Part shown: positions 11,443-24,000 of the stretch, one piece after another
Layout: each line of letters starts with the position of its first letter
How positions within the stretch are numbered: the stretch's first letter is position 1
Assembly (NCBI RefSeq): GCF_008831285.2
Contig: NC_045145.1
Span: 22,336,040 to 22,400,039, forward strand
DNA length: 64,000 nucleotides
Direction of reading: 5' to 3'
Origin: Nymphaea colorata
Lineage: Eukaryota; Streptophyta; Magnoliopsida; Nymphaeales; Nymphaeaceae
The notes under the pieces: model-generated
The model's database searches: none
What the model saw: only the letters and a program-made list of their open reading frames with translations
What the model was told of the DNA's origin: nothing
Position numbers and translations under genes: made by a program

Positions 11443-12330
11443 TAATCTTACTGGAGTTGGGTCTTTCACTTCCAGAGGAGCTTATATGTTAGGCTCCCTT
11501 TGATGGCAATAAAAATGTTTTCATGGAAGAGTTTCCATCAAAAGACTTTCCTTGCAATATGCTTGTATTTGAAAACAAGAAACTTCTTTCGGGAATGTAT
11601 CTTTTAGGGGTTGTTTGGCAGCGGTAACAAGATATTACTGTTCTATGTATTGGCCCCAAAGAATGTTTAAAGTGTTCGATGAATCTATCCCATTTTTAGG
11701 GCCGACAAATGAAATAATAACTGCCAGATACCACCTTGGAGAACGTATTCCCATTAATCAGAAAGTGAAAAAAAAATTGAAATGCTATACTATTTGGCAA
11801 TGCAAACTGTATGCTTTTTTCCAAAATTTAATTCTTCAATTTTATGTCCAACTATCTTTAAAAGATCTTTTTTCACCTTTCTTAAACTTTTGTGTTTCCA
11901 TTAAAAAAAGGGAAATGAGTTTTTTGGTGTTTTGTTGTATGGAGAACTGGAAAGTGGAAAAACTTGTAAGTTGTAACTGTGAACTCTTTCTCAAAATATT
12001 AGTCTCCAGATCAGATTCTAGAATAAAATTTGGACTCTTATTCTGTTTAACCCGCTTTTAATCCTTATGATAAGTAATTTCTGGAAATGCTTATTCTTGA
12101 TTTAAAAGAACAATCGGTTATAAGCAAACACTTACATCAACTTCTAAACTAATGAGTGCGTAAAACAACAAAAATTATCTTTTGAAAATAAAACAGAAAA
12201 GGTTGTGGATTTATTTTTCCAATTGCAAGTAGAAGGCAGTAGGAATTATGTGAGCTGCAGTGCCCTCATCCATGTGTTTCCCCTGTGGCTTGGCTGTGAT
12301 GCTGCTGTGGCTAATTGCACTTCATTTGGG
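11443..12330 (+). repeat. Diverged direct repeat, copy B
   Basis: Homologous to 1-735 in direct orientation. Relative to copy A it has about 85 extra bases near 11605-11690 (including ggggttgtttggcagcgg, which resembles a small DNA-element end) and about 69 extra bases near 12223-12291. The two copies flank the NLR-PPR gene pair. The open frames inside are fragments without family resemblance. Confidence 0.8.
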
Positions 12331-15052
12331 GTGGTCAATTCTGGTGGTCTAACTAATGTAATCAGTGCCCAGTTCTCACCTCTAAACAATTTGCACCTTG
12401 AACTTTACAGGCCCTTTCATGCACCCAATTCTCTTCATTGGTACTTTCTCTAGTTATGGGCTCTCAATAGCAATGCACGAGGTGCCAAATTAAGCTCCAC
12501 CTTTTCCCCTCACTCCCAGGGTCCAGAGGGTTGACGCCCAAGGAACTCAAGCCACTGACTAGTCACTAACCAGTTGCTAGCCCAACCAGCTATGCCAAAC
12601 CCACTGGGGCCAAGTTTGAAGGCAAAAGTGCTCAGAGGATCATGCTTCATGCGTTCATGTCTACAGTTCTGAGAATTTTGGTCGTAAGGAAATGGTGAGG
12701 CTCAAATAACAGTTACATAAATGAGCTATTTACTAATTATTAATCTAATAAAATAAACAGGAACTTGAAAAGCATCAACAGAGGAAATTTTATGAGGAAT
12801 TTACTGAAAAACAAAGAGAAAGACAGGAAGGAGGGACCCATTATGCTCATCTTCCTTGAGTAGTTCCTGGTATATATTTTCCAGCTCTAGAAGTGGCTCC
12901 CTGTTTGCATCTTCAGTTGATCCAGAAATCTTAGGGTTGCATGTATCCTTCTATGGATATTAAACTGATCATGGGACAGTTAGAAATTGCCGTTGTGCTT
13001 CTAAGAGCTGGTTAAGTTAAAAGCTCTTATTTGCAGTATAGGTCTGAAAACGGATTGACAAAGCATATACTAACCATGGTTATAATTTCATCCGAGGTCA
13101 CTAGCAAAGCATCGTTCCCTGGCTGCCTGATCAATAAAAATTACGAATCTCAAAGGAGTTTTAGCCCCACGCATTCAAATTTTTAATGTACCGATGCTTT
13201 TGAACAAAGTATGTTCTGAATCATCTAATGTACTAACAGATAACTGTAGTAAGATCTACAGGCAGAATTTTCATAAGAAAACCTGAAACCACATAGAATG
13301 TGCTTTTCTAAGATTTTGATGACCCAACGGGTGGAATTATGTTTAGGCCATTTATTAAGCTTTATGTGATCGAATGTTAAGAAAGCATGGAAAGAAAAGA
13401 GCACTACCAACACCCTCAACAGGATCCCCTTCCCATCCCCACGGCGTGCATAAACTTGCTGTGTACAAAGGCACTAAACTTTTGCAGTCGCTGACATTGA
13501 ATCATTGATGCCTGAATTTACCTCCTTTTTACTAGTGAATACTTTGAAAGCAAACCTCCAGCCTTCCACTGCATCATAAAATACCTACAGCCCATGCATA
13601 TGGACGAAGCTGAAGGCTTTGGGGCACCGTGACTAGTAAGGAAATCACAGGTTCTGGGGGCCATCAATAAGAAACCATGTGCACTTTTCCATGTTTATAT
13701 CTGTCTAGAAAGAAGCAAAACTGTGGCTTCAACTGCATTACAGATATATTAGGAAAAGAGATGTTTTTGCTCAGTATATTTCATCTGAGCAGGTTTTTAA
13801 GGAACTCAGCAATTACAAGGAATCTACAAGTAAGAGGGACCCACCTGCAGGCTGCAACTAGTTTTTTCCTTTTTCTCCTACAAGTGCTTAGAACAGCAAA
13901 CAGGAGTGTAAATTGGGGTTTACAGGTGTGTTAGAGAGAGAATAAGAAAGCGGGGGTTGAGGGTGCGGGGGGTGATGGTGGCGGAGGAGAAGCTTACCTG
14001 TTCCTGTATCTCACATCAAGAACATAGAATGGACCTTTCTTTGGGTACACATCCCAGCTCAGATGAATGCAATCGTTTGTTAGTTCAGTTGATGTAAACT
14101 ATAAACTAGAAATTATTTTCCTTAATATATTGAAAGGTACTAAAAGAGGTACTCAATCACACTAAAAGAATCCAACAGGAATCATGTTTTTAATCAATCA
14201 AGCAATTATGCACACTTTCAGATCAAGTAAGAAATAGTTTGTTAATAAGGACATAATTCTTTATCCACGCTCCTACGTGTTTGGTGATTCATGATGGAAA
14301 TACCGGATGATGATTCCAAACTCACTCCAAAATCTTCATGCATTCACAGCGCTCATTCAATATAATATTTTGTATGTACTCTCAAAAAGACTCAAATCTT
14401 TTGGCTCAAACTTCAAGAAGAAGGAAGTGTCCTGGCTTAACAAGGTTAGCATTTTCTGAATGCCATCCGATTCAGAATCCAACAAGAATGTTTGAAACCA
14501 TGCGAGCCGATTGAGCGATTACTGGGAGGCTACCAAATGGATCTTCATGTTTCCAAGCTTCCAATTTCACACAGATTTCCAAGTTAACCTCATAACTGCT
14601 AGCAAGGATTCTTAATGAACAAGACCTTCAGATCTAAATCTGAATCTGATTACAAATTGGTTTCGGTTTTTCTTTTCCAACCCAAACGCTCTAATCGGGT
14701 CAGTGGCGAATGATGAAGATATCAGATCCAGATTCATCACGTTCCTGATACGTGTCAAATCGGAACTTTCTCAAGTTGCCTCTCGTGTCGTGGGCAAGGC
14801 TTTGCCTGCATTTTCGAGGGGCAAATGCCCAAAACACCCCGGATTTAGTACGGCAAGAAGGACGAAATTGGCGGACAAGGAAAGGGATGTTTTTGTCAAT
14901 GGGTTTTATAAGTGGACGAGTGTGGAGTTTGACTTCCTTCCCTCCGGCAGTCGTCAGTGCAGAGTCGGCGTTGCCGTTGGAGAACGATTATTTCCCGCTC
15001 GAATTCGGAAGGGCGAGGGGAGCGGTTGGCCGTCGTCGGTTCTGTGTTGTGG

Positions 15053-18000
15053 ATGGCGCCCAAGTCGAAGACGACGCCTAAGAAGAAGCAGAGCGGCCCC
15101 AAACATGAGCCTGACGCCGGTGGGATGTTCTCCGGTAAGGTATTCTTCCTGGTTGAGAAAGGCGTCCAACCTCGCCGGATTCAGGTAGGGTTCCCTCACC
15201 GGCCCTGGGTTGGCATTTGGTACAACTGTCTTGAAGAGAGAATTCAAATCCTTCGGAGCGGGAATTGAATGGGGAGCATGATATTGTGCTTCCTGAATTA
15301 AGAAAGTTTTTATGTCAGTTAAGAACACTGATTTCTGCAATCCCGGTGGATTCACGACTCTCTCTCTTTCGATTTCTATAGATTTGGAAGCAGAAGCTGT
15401 TGCAAATGGGGGCAGTGGTCGAAGATAATCTTTCCAAGACAGTGACTCACGTTTTAGCAGCAGCTTCCAAGTTTCTTCTGCAAGAAGCGAATCCGCAACG
15501 CCTCATAGACATGAAGTTTGTACGTATTCTTTCTTCTGTGATGTTTGAACATTTCGGCCTTTTAGCAATTAATTAATCATGTTATGTATCATCTATCATG
15601 GAACCACTTCTTTGGACAATCAAATGCCTTTCCACTTACTTGTGTTTTTTACGCTGGTAAAGTGAACTATCCTTTCATACCCTTACCATGTTGTCAGCAT
15701 CTATTAGCCCTACGTCTCTTCAGTTTGCAAAAGGACACCTAACTTTGGTGGGATAGCAACACCCTGAAGTTTCAAAGTCACTGACCTTCCTCTCTTTGTG
15801 TGTAACTCGGGCGGCTAAAAGTAACATATTCAAACCAGACACTGTTTACTGTGTCCACACACACACATAAAATCTCCAATCCGGTCCGTTTACTGTGATG
15901 TTCTTGTGGAAAGGCCAACCACAGGTACTGTTCTTTGAAATGGACGACCAACCTATCCGATGCTAGTGGAAGTTGTCACTTTGAGATGGACGAGGAACCT
16001 TTTCTATATCAGTGGAAATTATGTTAACACTAGAAAGTTTTTGTTATGCGCTTCTGTTTTGGAATCTGGTGATACTTTTCGGTTGGTATTCTTATGTTTT
16101 CTTCATTCATCAGTTAACTTATTTTGTTTCCTATTTCAAAATGATCCATAAAAATATTGGTACTTAAAAAACTTCTCTCTATATATACTATTGCAGAGTC
16201 TACTCTCGTTCCAGTGGTTGGAGGACAGCTTGAAGCAGGGTGCAAGAGCAGTGGAGGATCCTTATAGGATTGTTCTAGAACAGAAATCTATTCAAGAAGT
16301 TGACCAATCTGTAACAGGAGTGGTTTTGGGGTCAACTGAAGGAAATGCAAGTGACGAGGTGGTGAAAAGTGGGAAAAAAGCCAAACTAACAGATGACACA
16401 AACATAGCTCGTGGTGAGGCCAGTGAGGGTTCAGAAGACCTTGGAAAAACTAGTGTTCAGACTGATGAAGAACAAACCATGCTACGGGATCGTTATCCAA
16501 GTGACAGTGAAATGGAAAAATCAAGTGCTGAAAGTTCTGCTGGAACTCTCCAATCTGATTTTGATTCTTCAGTGTCTGACAAAAGAAATAACGGTGAAAC
16601 TTCGGACCAGGATGTAAGATCTATTTGTTGTTCTCTGGCGTCCGTTTTTTACTCATGTCCAGCATTTACTCCTTCTGACATTTAGAATAAAGAGAATAGG
16701 CTGGATTCATAGATTCAGTTCTAAAGAAAGATATATGTGATGCTACATTTGAGAATTAGAGAAAACTGTTGAAGACAGCGGTTTCATGAATATTATTCTT
16801 GTTCCTTTATTGAATTGGTTAGGGAAAACTCTCATACTAACTTCCTGATCATCATGATACTTTTCACTTTTCAGGCATCCTCACTTTACAAGCCCCCAGA
16901 TTTGAATCGCAATGTTACAGAGATATTTGGCAAACTCATAAATATATACAGGGGTATATCTATAATTGCCATTAACAATTATGTTGGAATATTTACCTAA
17001 TGTCTTTTTCGTTTTTCTTTTTTCTATATTAAACTCATACAGCCCTGGGAGATGACAGGAGATCGTTCAGCTATTATAAGGCTATTCCAGTTATTGAAAA
17101 ATTACCTTTCAAAATTCAGAATGTTGATCGGGTCAAGCACCTGCCAGCAATTGGAAAAGCAATGCAAGACCATGTACGCAAATTCTTTCTACACAAGATT
17201 GTATGCAACTCATTTCTAATTTATTGCTTAGTACCTGGTTCACTATTGCTTTACACGGAATTTTGGTTCCACTTAAGTACTTATAGCAATTTTCTGAAGT
17301 TGATATAGTTTCTGCCAAGCATTCTGCTGTTTGATTTTCTTTGCCAGCTTTTACAAGGATTTGCTGTTAAGAAGTCTAAAGAAAGTGTGGCTCTATGATG
17401 TGCATGGGACTGTTGCTTGCAGCATTTAAGTTATTGAAACTTTTGTATGGCATCTCATTGTTAGAAGGCTCATCCAAATGTAAGATTATTGTGCTTGTCC
17501 TGCAGATCCACGAGATTGTGACAACAGGGAAGCTGTCAAAGTTGGAGCATTTTGAGAATGATGAAAAGGTCATACTCTCAATAACTTGTCATAGTTTTTA
17601 GTTTTAACATTGATGTTATTCTTATGTTTTATTGCTTATTGGTTTATAAGTCTCTGATGACATGTTATTTCTCATTTTTGCTTCGGAGATAATAAATTAT
17701 GTTTACATAACTATATAAAAGAGCTGATAGTAGCATCCCTATCCACAGTGTGATCTTCCACTAAGATGAGTGCAAGACAGAAATGGCATCATAAAGAAAG
17801 ACAAGTGTTGAGTGACAGAACTTTATTGCCTCAGTGGTTTAGTATTTGAGAATAAGAATCTCCATATCCTTGCTGTCTAGAAGGCTTTAGGTAGTGTTAG
17901 ATTACAAGAAGGGAAAACCTGGCTTCTTTTAAGCTAGGCTTCGCCTCTAAACCAAGTTTTTAGCAAAACTTAGTTTGGCAGCCAAAACATGATTTTGTGA

Positions 18001-21000
18001 AAAAGAAAATAACACAATAGAAAAATGATGGTCATTTTCAGCCACCTACCAGTTGCAAAATGGGCCCAGCAAGGTCATCTGTATCGTTGGAGCTGACCAG
18101 CCTTTTTCAGGTTGGTGGTTGGCCAGAAGACTGGCTGGAATACTTAAAATTGGAAAAAAGAGAAAAAGAGGCCGAATTTTGGTGACTGGCCAGGAAGTGT
18201 GTGAACTATGCAGACCAGGATTGCTGGAGATGCTCAGGCTTATCCCAGCCCATTTCCCGGTCACTAGGTGGCTGTAAAAAAGTTGAAATTGGAAAAAAGC
18301 TAACATCCAAATCTTTTCCGGCCTTTCTTGGCTGGTAGCCAACCGAAAAAAGGCTGGACAGTGGTTTGACATCGTCTGACAAGAAACCTGTCATCTGGAG
18401 CATTATAGGCCATAGGAGTGTCCCAGGAATCTCATTAAAAAAGCAGGAAAAACATTGGAGCGTGAGGATAGATAGTCTGTTGTTGGAAAGACAGTAGGGC
18501 AAAAAAACATTCCCAGAGAGGACATGATTGGAGCTTGCCTGCTTGCTGGAGGGAAAGTGGTTGCTCTCGGAGGCCAGCTTTCTATGTCTCCTACTTGTAG
18601 TACCTTGAAGTTGAGCCGGACAAACACTATGATCATGAGAAGAATCAGCATCCCTCTTGTTAAACCTGCAACTCTGCTGCAACAGTGGAACAGTGTTCTC
18701 TGGTTCTCAGGTCTATGCTCTGCCATGGTTCCCTATGTTTTTATGAAGTCTGTTTTTTTGCTGCAGGTTCTAAATTCTCCTTTGGACAGTGGATACGTAG
18801 AAAGACTATTTTGCTTGTTTCTCTTTAAATTTCCTAGTACTAGCAAGTGTTTTAAGTCTTTAACTGATTTGATCTTTCTTTGAATCATTTGGAATATGGA
18901 TTCATGATATAGCACAAATGAAATATATATCCAAGTGTAACTGGAAACTGTAGGCTACCGAGATTTGGTAGCTTCACATTACTTCGTTGATTCAACACCT
19001 ATGATTCCCAGTACTGAGTCATGGGCATATTGCATGAAATGAATCCTAATTAAGTATGGGTAATTGAGGGGAGCCTGCTTACATGCCTGGTATCTCTCTG
19101 ACCTAAGAACTTCGCCTTTCTGCCCAGCTCTATCAGCAGGCCCCTTCTTTTGCAATACTTAGCAAGTAAATTGTCTTCCTCACTTCCCGTCTTCTTTAGG
19201 CCCCATCTTTTGCAATACTTAGCAAGTAATTGTGTTCCTCACTTCCTGTCTTCTTTCTTTATTCTTTTGTCTTTAGTTCACCTTTTGCCCAAACCTTTGT
19301 GAAAATCCAGTTTGGACATAACTCCAGTACACCTCAAACTGAGTTGTTTTTTTGTTAAGCAGCCCCAGCTCTATCAGCAGGCCCCTTCTTCTGCAATACT
19401 TAGCAAGTAATTGTTTTCCTCACTTCCTGTCTTCTTTCTTTATTCTTTTGTGTCTTTAGTTCACCTTTTGCCCAAACCATTGTGAAAATCCAGTTTGGAC
19501 ATAACTCCAGTACACCTCAAACTGAGTTGTTTTTTTGTTAACCAGCCTTTGCTCCCAAACCCAGTGGCTAGCTCAGTTTCGGGCCTTATGCAAACCCAAC
19601 CTATGTCTTGTTTTGCTTCGTGCCAGAGCCTTAGTTCCCAAGACACCACTGATGAGCTTGCGCTTATGAAATTTGATTAATGCTGTATAAACTTTTTTAG
19701 GGAAAAATAAATTTGAAAACTTGTATATGCTGATGTGTTAGTTTACTTAAGATATCATTGTTTCTGTTTAGCTTTTTCTTGCTTTGGTAACTCTTCCTGT
19801 CATGTACCCCAAACATTTTTACTGCATGTCTTGCTTAGCATATATCAATTTATGCAGGTCAAAACCATTAGCCTATTTGGAGAAGTTTGGGGCATTGGTC
19901 CAGCCACTGCACTAAAGCTATATGAGAAAGGGCATCGTACTCTGGATGATCTTTCAAAGGACGATTCATTAACCCATGCCCAGCGGCTAGGTGTGAAATA
20001 CTTTGATGACATCAAAAAACGGATTCCACGTGATGAGGTAAAAAGCATTCTGCTAAAGCTTTGTTATCAAGAGCATCTTGCTCCTCTTGTCCACTATTAC
20101 CTGGAGTGGCTTCTTTATTGGCCTAGGTCAAAGTAATGGAGGAAATCCTTCAGAAAGTTGGAAAGGATGTTTTGCCTGGGGTGAGATTGATATGAACTCT
20201 CTGAAACACTTCTTTTTTTTCTGATGATTTTTGTAATTATGTTAATTTATCCATTCTTGTTGATGATGACAATAAAACTATTGGAATCGTCCTAGCATTT
20301 TTTTTAATTTGGTTAATTTTTTTAACCTGCTTCAAAGAAAAAAAAACCCAGTCCTCTTTTTTTGTCTTCCCATTGAGTTTTTAAAGAAGGAATGTGTTTT
20401 CTGAAGGAATGTCACTGTATCGTTGTGGACATTATGTCTTACTCGGAGGTAATACTTTTATATGTTTTTGGCTTCCTATGATATTGTTCACTGGCAGTCC
20501 AAAAGGTGGTCTTTTCATGATGACTTTCTGAACTTCTAAGTCCAGTCTGCACAAAGGTGAAAATATGATCCAGGCTTATCTTCTGCAAAGATGGAGATCT
20601 CACCTGTACAATTCTTTTGAGTTTCCTGCACATATAGTTGCCTTTATTTGTGCAAGTGTACATTTTTATATGGACATTTGTTGTCAAACTGTTACCTAAT
20701 TGTGTTGAGAGATAAAAGTATCGTAGGTAGTTATCTTAGAAATATTTCCAAATCACTACCTACGATACTTATATTTTTCTCTTAACACAAATAAGGGTAG
20801 TATTGGCAAAGTGTTTCATCATGCATTGGTAGGCTCAGATTGGGACGGGTTTAGGTTGAGACTCATTTAGGGACGTAACCCTGATTCACTTTTTCATAAA
20901 CTGCTTGTAACCAGTGTTCGGGGATTACAATTTGTACTTTGCTGAATCAGCGAGGTTAAGGGTCCCCTCCAAAAGATGCTACTTTTTACAGCAAATTTCA

Positions 21001-24000
21001 TCTTCTTTTCTTGTCTCCTTCTCCCATAAATCTTGTTCATCCTAAACTTGAACTCAATGTTTTCTCTGCATCCGCTTTGGTGTGTGGATAATCCTTGTGC
21101 CATTTTACTGTTTTATGCGAGTTAATTTCAAATGAGGTTCTTAACATACCGGTGCGTACGCTTCTCCTAGGATCTCCTAGACCTCTAGGTTTTGTGGCTG
21201 TTCTTTGGACTTCCCAGTTGAGCACTTAATAACCTAGATTTTTTCTTTCAACGACCTAGATTTTTTGTTTCCTTCTACTTTTTCCGTTTATCATGTAGTT
21301 TGTTTTCCTTCCCTTCTACTTTTCTTGATTTTATGCGGATTTTCTCTTTCATTTTTTTATGTTATTTGTCGTTTTTCATATACATACATACATACTCATG
21401 CAAGTGTATATAAATATGTATATGTGTGTGTGTGTGATCTCATCAGATACTGTTTTTGCTAAAAGTTATTTGCATTCAGCCTTACTAAAATGGAGAAAGT
21501 TCCTTATATGCAAATTCATAGTTGTTCTTAGAAGGACATTACTTGAGTCAAATGATATTTGATGTCATCATGCATTAATTATTTCATATTCTTCTCCTGT
21601 TTGTACTTTCACTTCTTTTATTAAATGCAAGTAAGAACACACTCAGTTTTCTATCTGAAGGTTATTATTGTTATTGGGGGATCCTACAGACGTGGGAAAG
21701 CAACATGTGGCGATTTAGATGTTGTGATTACACATCCAGATGGGAGAAGGTAGTTTTGAATGCAAGAGTCGTAACATTGCTTATTGAATATGAGATATTG
21801 CTGACTTTCTGTAGTAGTTTCCGACTTTCTATGCCCTTTTGGTTAACATTGTGTGGACATATCAACACTTAGTTTTGTGTAGAGATAGTGGAATTACCTA
21901 GATTCTGTCTTGCTCATTAGACTGGTTTTGTTTTCCTATTTTATGTACCTTTTGGAGGGTCCAGCTTCCTTGGTTCCACATGTACTTTCGGACCTTTCTG
22001 TATGATGTGGCACAGTGATCTGCTTTCATGAATATGTGTGTTTATAGTTGTATGTAAGTAATAAACCATGATTCTTGTAGGGTCTTCAACTGGTTCTCTT
22101 TCTTCATTTATTTGCTAGATGATGATTTTCTCCTCCCCTTCTTGCACTTGCTATCTCTGTCTGGCCATGAAACTTGTTGAAGAATAGTGTTTGTTGTTGT
22201 TATTATTAGTATGCAAATTTTGTTTAGTAACTTTTCCATTTCAACTGGTAGCTCCTGGAGATGTTTACGACTACTTTGTCTGCATAATAGAACAAAATAA
22301 TTAGAGGAACACCACAGATATGCTTTACTCACACACAGACACATATGGAGATGGAGAGAACGAAAAACAGTCTTCATAATCTCATGAGAGAAGCAAAGCA
22401 AATGTCTGCAGACCTTGGATGTGTATAAAGTTTTGCTATGCAGTATCTTTTCGGAGTAGGAACAGAGTGATATTAAAAACTACCAAATTTAAGTAGCTTG
22501 ACATTTATTATTCTTCCTTCTTTAAGTATGCTGCATTCGTATTGGCTGTGAAGTAACTGGTATGTCTTTTAAGCGCAGCCATAAAGGTTTCCTGCCCAAA
22601 TTTGTTAAGCATCTGAAGGATATGAAATTTTTGAGAGAGGATCTGGTGTTCAGTACTCACAGCATGGAGGTATCTTTCTGACTTTGCATTTTTTTTTATC
22701 AGCATTTTTGCTACTTTTCTACATTTTAACTGTTGAATATTCAGAAGATCTTGAAGGAATGAAATATGATGGCCTGATGTTGAAGATGGAGTCTGTTTCG
22801 GGTGGAATTTTGCCCCTTTGTGTTCTACTATTTAAAAGACTGCAGCTTCAATTTGACAAATGCTGGTTGTTTCTATGCTTGGCATTATTTGTTTGCTTAC
22901 TTCTACATTTCGTGTCTTATTATCCTTACCTCTATGCTGTTAAGAAGAGCACAACTTCTTAACTAAAAGTGCATTAATGGTTTATTTACACCTTCAGAAT
23001 CTATATGTAAGCTTAACTTTGGCAATTGTTGCCTTGATAATACATTTCTTATGGAGTTGCCCTGCTATGGTCTAATGCAATGTGGCCTTTCTTCTTTTGG
23101 TTCTTGATTTTGTTGTCATTCAAGGTCTGATCTTTTATTTTAATTTGACATGTTCTTTTAATTTCATGGGTCATTTTGGATATCTATTTTCTGTTCCGCA
23201 TTGTCGTAATCCTTATTTAGTTTTTTGCCAATTATGTGTTTTCTGAAATTTGACCATGTCTTTTACATAGGGAACAGATTCTGGAGTAGACACATATTTT
23301 GGACTTTGCACATATCCAGGGCGGGAGCAACGCCTTCGCATTGATTTCAAGGTTGTTGATGCCACTCCTTTTGGAAGGCATGGAGTTAGAATGCTTTCTT
23401 CCTCTCTGTGTGTATAGGTGTGTGTTTGTGTGGGTACTAGTGCATGCATCAATTTGGACGTACATGTGTATTTTGTGTGTGTGTGCACACATGCTTGTTT
23501 GTGCACCTGTGCATGCACATCATATATTGCATGGTCATGCTCAAACTTGTCTTGATATTGATAATTTTGAAGTGCTTCATGTGATATGAGGTGTCCCTAT
23601 TTAGATTCCATCATCCAACAATATGTAATGTAACTGTACAACCCCAATCGAATTATAATTGTCACTAAATATTCTTTGCGTACGTTTTACTTGTAATGTA
23701 GGTTGATTATTGCATGAAAATATTGCAAAATGCTTAGTATCTTTTTCTTTCTTTCTTCGAGAATAGCTAGAAAACTGCCTGACCAAACAGATGGGCTCTA
23801 CAAAGCAATGTATTTAAAGAAAAACAAAGAATTAATTTTTTGTTTTGTTATTTCTATGTTATTAAGCATGTATACTGAAGAAAAGCAGCAGCGTAAGAGT
23901 AAGAACTCATACCCTCAAAATTTTGTGTGTTGTATGCACACATTTACTCATTTGACATGCTCTAGTAGAAAGGGATGGCACACAATCGAGTTGAAGTCTT

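Larger units (their letters stand above)
10490..15052. other. Intergenic region between PPR and POLL
   Basis: Contains the PPR 3' flank, a 49-bp tandem duplication, repeat copy B (11443-12330) and the POLL promoter and 5' leader. At 11030-11400 the minus strand shows a 38-codon frame beginning MEKSSRTTTPVFDYS that looks coding-like but matches no family I know. From 12470 to 14650 I see no gene. The last 350 bp before POLL are more GC-rich, as expected for a leader; the frames there lack an ATG in phase with POLL. Confidence 0.5.
17569..19857 (+). other. POLL intron 6 (2.3 kb)
   Basis: Largest intron of the gene. It holds a foldback element (18086-18365) and a tandem duplication (19123-19546), described separately. 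Several open frames occur on both strands but none shows a protein family or splice-consistent extension; the two flanking POLL exons join in phase without them. Confidence 0.8.

Noticed and set aside
12470..12640. tRNA-like or gene fragment ('cccaaccagctatgcc')
   Set aside because: No cloverleaf with A and B boxes can be placed and no frame persists.
14703..15052. Upstream coding region before POLL
   Set aside because: The longest frame begins with GTG and is in a different phase from POLL. The sequence is better explained as POLL leader.
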